Assembly (NCBI RefSeq): GCF_011603255.1
Contig: NZ_JAANCM010000004.1
Span: forward strand, 1-64,000
Direction of reading: 5' to 3'
Origin: Ferranicluibacter rubi
GTDB taxonomy: Bacteria; Pseudomonadota; Alphaproteobacteria; Rhizobiales; Rhizobiaceae
DNA: 64,000 nucleotides
The position numbers and the translations under genes were made by a program. The stretch's first letter is position 1. Each line of letters opens with the position of its first letter. The notes beneath the pieces were generated by a model. It searched no databases. It saw only the letters and a list, made by a program, of their open reading frames with translations, and was not told the DNA's origin. Below, one piece after another: positions 49,978 to 58,047 of the stretch.

Positions 49978-50829
49978 ATGATTGCTGTGACCGATGACCG
50001 CATAATGGTGGCTGTAACATTCCATTATCGGCATGACCGCCTCGAACACCTCTACCAGACCATCCGCTCGATCGCGCATTATCCTGTGCAGGAGGTAACC
50101 TTTCACATTTACACGAACTCAGCGGACGCATCCCAGCATCAGGCAATCCATGAGCTACTATCAGAACTGACGGAGGTGTTCCCTGGCGCGGGTAACACCT
50201 CAAGAACTATCGAGATCCATACTGTCGAGGGGCTGGATAACCCGCAGCATCTGACGTGGGCGCACAAGCCACTCATCCGGGAATTTATCGGAAGCTGCTA
50301 CACGCACTTTATCTACACCGAAGACGATCATGAAATTACATATGCGAATTTTCTGTATTTCAGGACGTATCGAAACATCCTCGCGCCCCACGGCCTTTAC
50401 CCTGGGTTCCAGCGCATCGAGCTAAACAAATCCGATATGGTTTTGCACTCGACTGATCAGGTCGGCCCGAGCCGGGTAATACCTCGCGCAAAAATCGATA
50501 TGGGAGAATTCATATTCATGACGATGGACAACCCCTACTACGGGTTCTTCATCCTTGATCAGCATCTAGCCGGCGAATACGTCACCAATCGCGCATTTGA
50601 TATGGAAAGCAGCAAGGAGAGCTTTGGTTGGGAGGTCTGCGAGAGATCTGCAATGGCTCTTACGTTCGAAAACGTGCCGGATGGCTTCTGGGTTCGCCCG
50701 GTCGTGCCAGTGACTAAGGGCCATCGCATTGCATCGGTAGCCTGCGTGCGCCATCTCCCCAACAACTACGCGAATAATCCCTCAAGCCCTCTTGGCAGCA
50801 TGAGGATGTCGGACGTCATCAAAGACTGA
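49978..50829 (+). CDS. Putative glycosyltransferase (surface modification)
   Basis: 283 aa from ATG 49978 with AAGGA upstream. The beginning MVAVTFHYRHDRLEHLYQTI and the acidic YTEDDHEITY at 113-122 resemble the nucleotide-sugar (DxD-like) region of GT-A glycosyltransferases. Less GC-rich than the structural genes. It lies between fibres and lysis genes, convergent with an acetyltransferase gene 4 bp away. The likely role is altering lipopolysaccharide or another surface glycan in the lysogen. Confidence 0.65.
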   Translation: MIAVTDDRIMVAVTFHYRHDRLEHLYQTIRSIAHYPVQEVTFHIYTNSADASQHQAIHELLSELTEVFPGAGNTSRTIEIHTVEGLDNPQHLTWAHKPLIREFIGSCYTHFIYTEDDHEITYANFLYFRTYRNILAPHGLYPGFQRIELNKSDMVLHSTDQVGPSRVIPRAKIDMGEFIFMTMDNPYYGFFILDQHLAGEYVTNRAFDMESSKESFGWEVCERSAMALTFENVPDGFWVRPVVPVTKGHRIASVACVRHLPNNYANNPSSPLGSMRMSDVIKD

Positions 50830-50833
50830 AGGC

Positions 50834-51421
50834 TTAAAAGGCCCAGGTGATCCGCTCGCGAACAACGCGGGCGGGCGTACCGGCAATGATGCAATTCGCA
50901 GGGAATTCTTTCGAGACGTAGGAACCCTTGCCAACGACACTGTCGTTTCCGACCTTGGCTCCGGGCCATAGCGTAGCGTCTGCAGAGACCCAAACGTGAT
51001 CACCGACGATGATGTCGTCAGCAGGGTTCAGTCGCTCACCGGTATCCAGATCGAGGATCTTGTGAACGTGGCTGCTGCTGAAAGAGGTGTTGCCTGCTAT
51101 GAGGCAATCCCGGCCAAGCTGGATGGTGGCGCTCTCGTGCATGTGCAGGTGGCTCGTTCCGTTGAAGGCGCAGCCGTCCCCGAGCGTGATCCTCCCCGGC
51201 ACAAACAATCGGATGTGCTGGCCGCTTAGTAGGCAGCGCGAGCCGACCTCGACCGTGCCGCCGCCATTCACCTCAATGTAGATGTCGGAGCAAGTGAACG
51301 GCCGGCCAAACACCACCCGATTTCCCTTGCCATTGACAACGACGTTCCCGGGGAAGTCGCGCAGGACATCTTCAGCGATCAGTATCTCGTTCTCGCCTGG
51401 GAACTGCTCGATGATGTTCAT
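50834..51421 (-). CDS. Left-handed beta-helix acyltransferase
   Basis: 195 aa with hexapeptide repeats (IYIEVNGGGTVEVGSRCLLSG; VGDHVWVSADATLWPGAKVG) and the C-terminal IIAGTPARVVRERI typical of maltose/serine O-acetyltransferase-type enzymes. His in the SSSHVHKI region may be catalytic. Encoded on the minus strand, opposite to all late genes, with GGAG before ATG 51421, so it can be expressed in the lysogen. Likely acetylates a surface sugar. Confidence 0.82.
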   Translation of the reverse strand: MNIIEQFPGENEILIAEDVLRDFPGNVVVNGKGNRVVFGRPFTCSDIYIEVNGGGTVEVGSRCLLSGQHIRLFVPGRITLGDGCAFNGTSHLHMHESATIQLGRDCLIAGNTSFSSSHVHKILDLDTGERLNPADDIIVGDHVWVSADATLWPGAKVGNDSVVGKGSYVSKEFPANCIIAGTPARVVRERITWAF

Positions 51422-51481
51422 TACGTCGGTCTCCGGTTTCAGCCCGACCTACCACCCACCATTGCGTAACTCAACAGGTTC

Positions 51482-51518
51482 CCTGTGCTTTGCGCCCTGA
51501 CCTCCTGACGCCGATTAT
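51482..51518 (+). promoter_or_regulatory. Late-promoter motif 6
   Basis: CCTGTGCTTTGC at 51482-51493, with GATTAT at 51513-51518, the best -10 match of the six. The upstream gene runs the other way, so the lysis genes need a promoter here. Confidence 0.7.
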
Positions 51519-51544
51519 CCGACCATCGAAACGAGGCGATGGCG

Positions 51545-52387
51545 ATGAACGAATTCGAACGGTCACTGGCGAAGGTGCTGGTTCATGAGGGCGGGTACGT
51601 GCATGACCCCCGCGACCCGGGCGGTGAGACGAACCAGGGCGTGACGAAAAAGGTCTATGACGACTATCGCCGCAACCTCGGCGCCAAGACCCAGAGCATC
51701 AAGCTCATGACCAACGGTGAGCGCGACTCCATCTATCGCATGCGGTACTGGTCGCTCATCAAGGGCGACAGCCTGCCGGCCGGCGTTGGCTATGTGGTGT
51801 TCGACGGGGCGGTGAACTCCGGCGTCAAGCAGTCCGGCATGTGGCTGCAGCGCGCTCTCGGCATGACAGGCGCGGCCGTGGATGGGGTAATCGGCCCCGG
51901 CACGCTCGCGGCGCTCCGCGGCATCAACGATCATGACGCCCTGATTGCACGCATCCTCGATCGCCGCATGACCTTCCTCAAGAACCTGAAGATCTGGAAG
52001 ACTTATCGAAAGGGGTGGACGAGCCGCGTCAATGACGTGCGCGCCATTGGTCAGGCGTGGGCATCCGGTTCGGTCGGTCCTGAGATCACCTTCATCGACA
52101 AGGCCAACGTCAAAGCTCGCATCGAGGACGCCAAGACAGCGCCGACCAAGGGCATCGCGGACGCGGCAACAGGTGGCGGCGTCGGCTCCGGTGCCCTGGC
52201 GGCCACCCTGCAGCAGGTGCAGGACCAGCTCGCACCCTTCAGCGCCGGCAGCGCGCTTATCGGCCACGTCGTCGCCGGGTTGGTGATCGCCACCGGTGTG
52301 CTGACCATCGGCGGCGTCGCGTATCGCTGGTACGCCACCCGCAAGAAGGCCGAGCTGGCCGACGCGCTCGACAAGGTGCCGGTATGA
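51545..52387 (+). CDS. Endolysin (GH108 muramidase type) with C-terminal membrane segment
   Basis: 280 aa from ATG 51545, with GAGG 8 nt upstream (ATG 51539 is too close). The N-terminal domain LVHEGGYVHDPRDPGGETNQGVT is the glycoside hydrolase 108 signature (catalytic Glu in HEGG). A predicted peptidoglycan-binding type 3 region follows (AVDGVIGPGTLAAL, then KNLKIWKTYRKGWTSRVND). Residues about 220-250 are hydrophobic (HVVAGLVIATGVLTIGGVAY), a C-terminal membrane anchor that soluble endolysins lack. Confidence 0.88.
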   Translation: MNEFERSLAKVLVHEGGYVHDPRDPGGETNQGVTKKVYDDYRRNLGAKTQSIKLMTNGERDSIYRMRYWSLIKGDSLPAGVGYVVFDGAVNSGVKQSGMWLQRALGMTGAAVDGVIGPGTLAALRGINDHDALIARILDRRMTFLKNLKIWKTYRKGWTSRVNDVRAIGQAWASGSVGPEITFIDKANVKARIEDAKTAPTKGIADAATGGGVGSGALAATLQQVQDQLAPFSAGSALIGHVVAGLVIATGVLTIGGVAYRWYATRKKAELADALDKVPV

Positions 52388-52695
52388 TCGCCCCGCTGGA
52401 TTGGTTCAAGCTTGGCGTCGGCGCGATCGTCGGCGCCGCACTGGTATCCGGCCCGGCCTATCTCTACGGCAAATCGGCCGGCCGGCAGCAGGCCGCCGTC
52501 GTCGCGCTTGAAAACTCCGTCGTCATCCTGCGCAAGAGGAACGAAATCGATGCTGAAATCTCTCGCTCTGATGCTTCTGAGCTGTGCCGCTCTCTCTTCG
52601 TGCCAGACACAGAAGAGCACCGCGAATGCGTGCGACGGGTGGCAGAAGCTGACACCGACGCTGGAAACGGCAGTCAAGATCGTGGTGGACGATAG
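52384..52695 (+). CDS. Inner-membrane spanin (Rz-like)
   Basis: 103 aa with an N-terminal transmembrane segment (LGVGAIVGAALVSGPAYLYG) and a periplasmic helix. It overlaps the lipoprotein gene 52550-52759 in another frame, the classical Rz/Rz1 arrangement. Starts in ATGA overlap with the endolysin. Confidence 0.8.
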   Translation: MIAPLDWFKLGVGAIVGAALVSGPAYLYGKSAGRQQAAVVALENSVVILRKRNEIDAEISRSDASELCRSLFVPDTEEHRECVRRVAEADTDAGNGSQDRGGR

Positions 52696-52759
52696 GCCGT
52701 TCGCCAATCAGGTCGCGGCGCACAACGCGCTCGGCATCCGTCAGAAATGCTGGAAGTGA
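52550..52759 (+). CDS. Outer-membrane lipoprotein spanin (Rz1-like)
   Basis: 69 aa from ATG 52550, embedded in the i-spanin gene in another frame for 146 bp. Signal sequence LKSLALMLLSCAALSSC ends in a lipobox with Cys 18. Expected to pair with the i-spanin to fuse inner and outer membranes at lysis. Confidence 0.8.
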   Translation: MLKSLALMLLSCAALSSCQTQKSTANACDGWQKLTPTLETAVKIVVDDRPFANQVAAHNALGIRQKCWK

Positions 52760-52827
52760 CGGCCGGCCGGATGCACTACTTGGGTTGAACGAACAACCCC
52801 TGATGAACGTTAAGGGTTGAGACTTCA

Positions 52828-53244
52828 ATGAGCGATGCGGGAAACACGTCCATGACTTGGGACTGGGTCAAAGGGAATATCCCCACCATCATCGCGATCG
52901 GCGGCCTGTTCTGGTACACGGCCCAGGACAACGCCAAAATCAAGGCCCAGCTCGACGAGGGCGAGCGGTACCGCGCGACCCGCAGCACCCAGACCGACAA
53001 GAACTTTGCCGACGTCAACTCCGCCTTGAAGAACATGAGCGATCTGCCCTATCGAATGGGCGCGCAGGAGGGGAAGACCCAGGCGCTGAACGATCGCGTG
53101 GACCGTCTCGCCGACGCCATCCTCGGTTCGCAGGAGGCGATCAGGAAGGACATCGCCGGCCTCTCCACCAAGGTCGAGGTGCTGGGATCCAAGATCGACA
53201 CGTTCTCCGAAAAGCCTCAGCCCGGCAGCCTCCGCCCGAAATAA
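52828..53244 (+). CDS. Holin-like / membrane-anchored coiled-coil protein
   Basis: 138 aa. One N-terminal transmembrane segment (IPTIIAIGGLFWYTA) is followed by a long charged coiled coil. Last gene of the lysis cassette, and no other holin candidate is seen, so it may be the holin or an antiholin; topology is unusual for a classical holin. Confidence 0.6.
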   Translation: MSDAGNTSMTWDWVKGNIPTIIAIGGLFWYTAQDNAKIKAQLDEGERYRATRSTQTDKNFADVNSALKNMSDLPYRMGAQEGKTQALNDRVDRLADAILGSQEAIRKDIAGLSTKVEVLGSKIDTFSEKPQPGSLRPK

Positions 53245-53248
53245 GAAC

Positions 53249-53280
53249 GCGTTCCCAGAGATATCCGGGAACGCACTTTT
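53249..53280 (+). terminator. Rho-independent terminator at the prophage right end
   Basis: An 8-bp perfect stem GCGTTCCC/GGGAACGC with a 10-nt loop and a TTTT tract. It ends late transcription before the attachment site. Confidence 0.85.
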
Positions 53281-53284
53281 CGTG

Positions 53285-53316
53285 AGGAACGCCTGCATAT
53301 AATCCCAACGCTTAGG
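53285..53316 (+). promoter_or_regulatory. Candidate integrase arm sites, right side of attP
   Basis: AGGAACGC (53285-53292) is the inverse of the GCGTTCCT-like repeats left of the core, and GCTTAGG (53310-53316) repeats the 7146-7152 element. They flank the core at 53320. Confidence 0.45.
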
Positions 53317-53319
53317 CAG

Positions 53320-53367
53320 AGATTCCTAATCTGTAGGCCACTGGTTCGAGTCCAGTCGGGATCACCA
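53320..53367 (+). repeat. Internal attachment core between tandem prophages
   Basis: Exact copy of 7087-7134 (tRNA 3' half with CCA) flanked by phage DNA on both sides, i.e. an attP-like joint. The 5' half of a tRNA is missing, so it is not a gene. Confidence 0.9.
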
Positions 53368-53419
53368 CAAATTCAACAGCTTAGGAATATGCCGTTCCTG
53401 ACGTTCCTGTAGACGTTCC

Positions 53420-53950
53420 TCAGAAGTTGTTCTGCGCCTGTTCGACGGCGCCTGATTTGCCGAAAAGCTTGTTGATGTAGGTGCGCAGGCTACCGGCAAT
53501 AAAGAACCATTCTCCGTGTGAATGATGGTTTTTGAATCGCCAGTGAAGCTGCTTCTCGACGATCTGATCACCTTCGACCGAGCCCAAAAGTAACAGCGGC
53601 TCGCCGGATCCAATTTGCAGCTTCCTCAAGCGTTGATCCGCTTTCCCGGCGGTAAACCCGATCTTCACCATTCGTCTCGACTGGATGAAATATATGCTGC
53701 CGCTGCGGTTTTCTGTTCTCCGGTTCCTGCGAGGGCTCATGGCGAGCTCGTGCATATCTGCCTGCAAGCGCTGGCACTGACTTCTGATGGATTCAAGATC
53801 ATCAACGGAAGGTGCATTGCCACTCCACAGTCTCGCTGTCCTTGGCTTGAAGTTCTCATGAAGCTTCCGCCCACTGCAAACCCAATACGCGACACGAGTC
53901 CCATCTTTTCGAAATCGCCACTTAAGGCCCATGCTGCTTTCGTCGGTCAT
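53420..53950 (-). CDS. GIY-YIG domain protein, copy 2
   Basis: Protein identical to that at 7187-7717: integrase-like N-terminal domain plus GIY-YIG/T5orf172-like domain. Same TGATG overlap with integrase. Confidence 0.75.
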   Translation of the reverse strand: MTDESSMGLKWRFRKDGTRVAYWVCSGRKLHENFKPRTARLWSGNAPSVDDLESIRSQCQRLQADMHELAMSPRRNRRTENRSGSIYFIQSRRMVKIGFTAGKADQRLRKLQIGSGEPLLLLGSVEGDQIVEKQLHWRFKNHHSHGEWFFIAGSLRTYINKLFGKSGAVEQAQNNF

Positions 53951-55140
53951 CACTTCTCCTTTCTATGCGCCACGCGCAATCGAGCCACGTTCGAGGTTTT
54001 TTCTAGCGTTTTGCGATTATAGCGCTGCGTTGTTGCGATATTATCGTGGTTCGCATGATGGCGAAGCATCTCGATATCGGCGCCCGCGTCGCCTCCCTCG
54101 GTGATGCCCCCTGCCCGGCTGTCCCGGTTCCAGACGTCTTTCGAGACTCCGCAAGCGTCTGCCAGCGTGCGCCACATCTTGATGAAATACCGCTGCTGGT
54201 ATGGGAGGCCTGTCGTCTCGGACTTCACGACCGGGCCAAACCGCTGGCCGATCGGCACGAGATCCATGATGGCGCGGAGGAAGGGATACTGCATGGAGTC
54301 GTGCTCGGCCACCTTGCCGGTCTTGATGGTGGTCTTCACGAGCACGCCCTTGTCGTCGATGTCGGCCCATAGCAGGCCGTCGCGCCATCTCTGGCCGCGG
54401 TAGACGATGCCGCCGGTCCCGATCTCCTCAGCATCTTCCCAACGGCCGATAACATCGATCTGTCGCAGAGTGAGCTCGAACTGCAGCGCCTGGGCGAGCG
54501 CGATCGAGAGCCGGCCCTTTGAGATCGCCAGCTCGCAGATCGCTTTCGTCTGCTCGAACGAGATTGCCGCGGTGCGCCCACGCGGAACATGGAAACGCAT
54601 TTCCTCCATGACCGTCTTAAGCCGGAAGCACTCGGCGATGTTCATGACCACGCCGAAGCCGATCACGATGCGCAGGAGCTGGATCGCCTTGTAGGCACGG
54701 CGATGGCGCTCGGTTTTCCCATCGGCGGCCGGCTCCTTAAACTTCGAATGCCAGCGGCGGATATCGATGCCGGTCACCTTTTCGAGCCTACGCGCGCCGA
54801 CCGAAGTCTCGAGGAGGCGAAGGCTTTCGTCATACATGCTGCGGGTGTTGCTCTTCACCTCGAAGTACGAACTCTCGGCCGTCTGCTGGTAGAGCCGGAT
54901 CAGCGAGCGCAGAGTGCCGTCATAGGTCGGCCGGGTGCCCTTCCCGCGCTTCGTAAGCCATTCCTTCAGCTCTGCCGTCAGCACGCGGCATCGCGCGGCG
55001 ACCTCATCGTCGGTACCGTGAACACGCACGGTCTTGAGGGGGTAGCCTTCTGTGTTCTTCGCAACGGCCGAGGCAACCCAATAATGGGCGGTCGTGCCGT
55101 CATTTCGAGGCCTTGATTTCAGGCCTGGAGCTTTAGTCAT
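53950..55140 (-). CDS. int: Tyrosine integrase, copy 2 (variant)
   Basis: Same as 7717-8907 except three substitutions, numbered from the longer 398-aa start: S261A (54366), S274I (54326) and T284S (54297). Residue 274 is next to the probable beta-hairpin catalytic lysine. All other catalytic residues (R228, R344, H367, Y376) are kept, so activity is likely but may differ. Confidence 0.95.
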   Translation of the reverse strand: MTKAPGLKSRPRNDGTTAHYWVASAVAKNTEGYPLKTVRVHGTDDEVAARCRVLTAELKEWLTKRGKGTRPTYDGTLRSLIRLYQQTAESSYFEVKSNTRSMYDESLRLLETSVGARRLEKVTGIDIRRWHSKFKEPAADGKTERHRRAYKAIQLLRIVIGFGVVMNIAECFRLKTVMEEMRFHVPRGRTAAISFEQTKAICELAISKGRLSIALAQALQFELTLRQIDVIGRWEDAEEIGTGGIVYRGQRWRDGLLWADIDDKGVLVKTTIKTGKVAEHDSMQYPFLRAIMDLVPIGQRFGPVVKSETTGLPYQQRYFIKMWRTLADACGVSKDVWNRDSRAGGITEGGDAGADIEMLRHHANHDNIATTQRYNRKTLEKTSNVARLRVAHRKEK

Positions 55141-55679
55141 GCGCATTTTCTCCCGTGGTTAGGATGGAAATCGTATTTCAATTCGGCATCTTTCCTTGCT
55201 TTTGCGGCGTCTTCCTTTCTCTCAAAGTGTCCGAGCGAAATTTTCCGTCCTCGGCCCGTAATGAAGGCGACCCATTTTCTGGTTTGTTTGCTGAAATAGA
55301 CGCCGCAAATCCCTGAGGTGTTGCTCTTGGGCATTGCCTGATTTCGCATGTTCTCGCTGTGGCTCACGCTTCTCAATTCGGAGAAGCGGTTGTCGTCGCG
55401 ACGGCCCTCTTTGTGGTCAATCCTGTCTGGCCACTGCCCAGTCTCGATTGCCCAAATGAGTCTGTGAACCTCGTACTTTCGCCCTTGGTAGGCGACATAG
55501 CGATAGCCCGTTGATTTGCTGATGCACCCAGCTTTCTTGCCTGCATACAGCGCGTTCCATCTACGGTAGTCACGAAAGCACTTAAACGCGGGCTCCGGTC
55601 GCTCCTTCCAGTAAAGCTCACCGTGTGATGAATCGTAGTGAAACAGGCTCTTGAGTAGATCGAGAGGCAGTTCCTTCAT
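55137..55679 (-). CDS. HNH-AP2 endonuclease, copy 2
   Basis: Identical to 8904-9446. HNH_3 core followed by AP2-type DNA-binding domain. Confidence 0.9.
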   Translation of the reverse strand: MKELPLDLLKSLFHYDSSHGELYWKERPEPAFKCFRDYRRWNALYAGKKAGCISKSTGYRYVAYQGRKYEVHRLIWAIETGQWPDRIDHKEGRRDDNRFSELRSVSHSENMRNQAMPKSNTSGICGVYFSKQTRKWVAFITGRGRKISLGHFERKEDAAKARKDAELKYDFHPNHGRKCA

Positions 55680-55918
55680 GACCATGTTTCCTGACCATCA
55701 AGGCCAATAGCGGCCGGTGCCGACGATGGGGTGAGTCCATATCGCCGATCAAGGAATGCTTCGCAGGCGGGCCAATACCTTCGGCCGCCGAAAAGCGGGT
55801 CCGGCTCGGGGAACCCTGATTTCGACAGGGCAGAAAGAGCGTCCTTCAGCAGGTCGGTCTTGACTCCGATGCGTTCGGCGAGCTCGGCCTCTGTGAGGAA
55901 AAGAGCGTTGGCTTTCAT
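55676..55918 (-). CDS. Candidate excisionase, copy 2
   Basis: Identical to 9443-9685; small winged-helix-like protein next to integrase. Confidence 0.65.
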   Translation of the reverse strand: MKANALFLTEAELAERIGVKTDLLKDALSALSKSGFPEPDPLFGGRRYWPACEAFLDRRYGLTPSSAPAAIGLDGQETWS

Positions 55919-56781
55919 GTCCCCTCCACGCGAACGTCAACCTGGGCGCCCGCAACATTGGTCGTGGCAAAGCTCAACAGGTCGATGCTGAGAACCGTGA
56001 GCTTGGCGCGTTTGAAGACGTGGATAGAAAAACCTGACGCCGTCCGGCTGACAATGCGGAATTGCGTATCGGTGTCGGTACCGACGAGCGCCGGCTGAAC
56101 GCTCGGGGCTGAGACGAACGGCGTGGGGAATGTCACAGTGTGCAGCCCGGCTGCTGTCGTGAGCCCGTTGTAAGCCTCGATGCGCTGCGGATAGTTCGCC
56201 GGCAACTGCGAACGCATGATCTGGCCAGCGAGATCCGCCAGCGCGTGGCCGTGCGTGGCTGTGGCGAAATCGGTGAAGGCACGCAAGGCGGCGCTGCCAA
56301 GCCCGAGGTTTGCCCGTGCCTGTGTCAACTGTGCTGCGGTCAGCGTTTGTGCTGCATCCACCCGCAAGCGCATGCTGAGGGCCAGCAGCATCGTCGAGCC
56401 GAAATGCGGGTCGTTCTCGATCGCGTCGGCGAATTCCTTCAGGGTGTCGAGGGTGGCGGGAGAGGTTGCAACCAGCGCCTTGAATGCCTGAACCATCTCG
56501 TCGGTCGTGACGCGGTTCTCGATCTCCTGGAGCAAGCTCGACAGCGTGCCCTCTGCGGCCACCATGCGCGCCCGCATGCCGTTCACGCCGCCCTCGCATG
56601 CATGAACCATGCGAAGTGCGTTTGCGAGCTGATCGGTCATCACCTGCGTTTCGTCGGCGGCCTGCGCCGCTGCGAGTTCCTGCTGCCGAGCCTCACGCCG
56701 CACGCGGCGTTTCAGCTCCTCGGCGGTCTCGTGGACTCCCGGCAGTGATTGGCGATAGTAGGCTGTGTCTTTGTGCTTCAC
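55915..56781 (-). CDS. Tail-fibre-like protein, copy 2
   Basis: Identical to 9682-10548; fibre collar motif and beta-rich C-terminus inside the lysogeny operon. Confidence 0.7.
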   Translation of the reverse strand: MKHKDTAYYRQSLPGVHETAEELKRRVRREARQQELAAAQAADETQVMTDQLANALRMVHACEGGVNGMRARMVAAEGTLSSLLQEIENRVTTDEMVQAFKALVATSPATLDTLKEFADAIENDPHFGSTMLLALSMRLRVDAAQTLTAAQLTQARANLGLGSAALRAFTDFATATHGHALADLAGQIMRSQLPANYPQRIEAYNGLTTAAGLHTVTFPTPFVSAPSVQPALVGTDTDTQFRIVSRTASGFSIHVFKRAKLTVLSIDLLSFATTNVAGAQVDVRVEGT

Positions 56782-57050
56782 TCCCCCACCTCCCTGATCT
56801 GGGGATCGGGGTCGATGAAGACGTGATTGATGGCATCTGCAATCTGCTGGTACTGCTCGTCGGTGATCTCGTGAGCGGCGTCGTTGGCGATACCGAAAAC
56901 GATTTCCCAGAGTTCAGAGCCGTCAAGCTTCACGGCAGGCACGTGGCCAATGCCATTGCAGACTTGGCAAAGCAGCGACGGATAGCCGACCGGGCAGCTT
57001 TCGTCCTGGGCAATTCCCGTGCAGGGGCATGGCATTTGCTTCTCGCTCAT
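56778..57050 (-). CDS. Cys-rich small protein, copy 2
   Basis: Identical to 10545-10817; zinc-ribbon-like N-terminus. Confidence 0.7.
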   Translation of the reverse strand: MSEKQMPCPCTGIAQDESCPVGYPSLLCQVCNGIGHVPAVKLDGSELWEIVFGIANDAAHEITDEQYQQIADAINHVFIDPDPQIREVGE

Positions 57051-57472
57051 GCTGCGATCCTCACGGTTGCGCTGCGCGTGAATTTTCCAAACGTCAGGTC
57101 ACAGAAGCAGTCGGAGATATTGAGCCAGAGGCTGTACTTCGCTTTTGCGGCGGAGACGGCGACAACGGTCGATGTCTGGCCTTCGTAAGTGACGGCATAG
57201 ACCCGATGCTTGTCGCCGATTTCCTTCAGATGCTGCCTGAGCGCTTTCCGGCCGGCCTCGGTGACAAAGAAGTATGTCATGCGGCTGGGCTCAATGCTGC
57301 TCTCGGTCCCCCAGTACGGAGAGGCTGCGAATGCCTTCCCGTGCTCGCTATCGGCGGCCGTCGCAAAGTAGTTGCGGTAGCTCTCGGCCATTGGATCGAC
57401 AGGCCGGCCTAGGGCGTGGTCGATGTGATCCATCACCTTGTCTTTGAGGCATCGGTTGACTTGTCGGCTCAT
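57047..57472 (-). CDS. Hypothetical phage protein, copy 2
   Basis: Identical to 10814-11239, ATGA coupling retained. Confidence 0.7.
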   Translation of the reverse strand: MSRQVNRCLKDKVMDHIDHALGRPVDPMAESYRNYFATAADSEHGKAFAASPYWGTESSIEPSRMTYFFVTEAGRKALRQHLKEIGDKHRVYAVTYEGQTSTVVAVSAAKAKYSLWLNISDCFCDLTFGKFTRSATVRIAA

Positions 57473-58047
57473 TCGGCAGAGCCCTCCGTGGCTGCGAGAG
57501 CGCGCGTGATCCGGTTCCAAGCGATAGCCTCGAAGTCGATCTCGCTGTCGCTCGGCGTTTTTCCTGCTGCGATCGTCATCTCGTTGAGGTGATGCCAGCG
57601 GGCGAATTCCTTGATCGTCGTGAGGAGTTCGCTGCCCACCACATCTGTCGAGGGTGCTGGGCTTCCCGCTTCATGGGGTGGGGTGGAGAGGGCGGAGAGG
57701 ATGCGACGCTCGTAATCGGCTTGGGCGGCGGATTGTGCTTCGTCTTCGGTCGAGTGCAGTGAAACAAAGCCTCCAGCATGAAGCATATGCCACACTGCAC
57801 CGTGCGGCTCGACCTCATAGAGGCCGAAAGGGGTTTCGGCTGCGAACCCACGGTTAAGGACCCACTCCAGCGCCTTCACCGTCCCGACGTTGACAGCCGG
57901 ATCGGGGGCGTTCATCCGGTCACAGATTTCTTTCGCGATGTGCGTCTTCATCGTCGCGATCATATCTTGGCCGCGATAAACCCAAGCGTAGTTTGCCTCG
58001 CCTTCTGAGCCGTGCTGAATGCCATAGCGCCAAAGCTTCTCAGTCAT
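57469..58047 (-). CDS. Hypothetical phage protein, copy 2
   Basis: Identical to 11236-11814. Confidence 0.65.
   Translation of the reverse strand: MTEKLWRYGIQHGSEGEANYAWVYRGQDMIATMKTHIAKEICDRMNAPDPAVNVGTVKALEWVLNRGFAAETPFGLYEVEPHGAVWHMLHAGGFVSLHSTEDEAQSAAQADYERRILSALSTPPHEAGSPAPSTDVVGSELLTTIKEFARWHHLNEMTIAAGKTPSDSEIDFEAIAWNRITRALAATEGSAE

Larger units (their letters stand above)
7087..53319. mobile_element. Temperate podovirus-like prophage, first copy (46,233 bp)
   Basis: One complete prophage lies between two copies of the tRNA-derived core (7087 and 53320). It carries integrase, Xis-like protein, recombination genes, cI/cro switch, replication genes, terminase, a T7-type portal and tail tube, internal virion proteins, fibres, endolysin and spanins. 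No contractile or long-tail genes (sheath, tape measure, baseplate) were seen, so short-tailed morphology is inferred. The capsid pair (coat plus Bbp16-like cement) resembles Bordetella phage BPP-1, but no reverse transcriptase or diversity-generating cassette is present. All modules look intact apart from the oddities noted for single genes. Confidence 0.95.

Noticed and set aside
18091-53244. Phage-encoded RNA polymerase explaining the late motifs
   Set aside because: No protein of suitable size with polymerase motifs; all large genes are assigned to virion or packaging functions.
53282-53367. A second tRNA-Arg at the joint
   Set aside because: Only the 3' half from the anticodon stem is present; the acceptor 5' strand and D arm are missing, so it is an attachment core.
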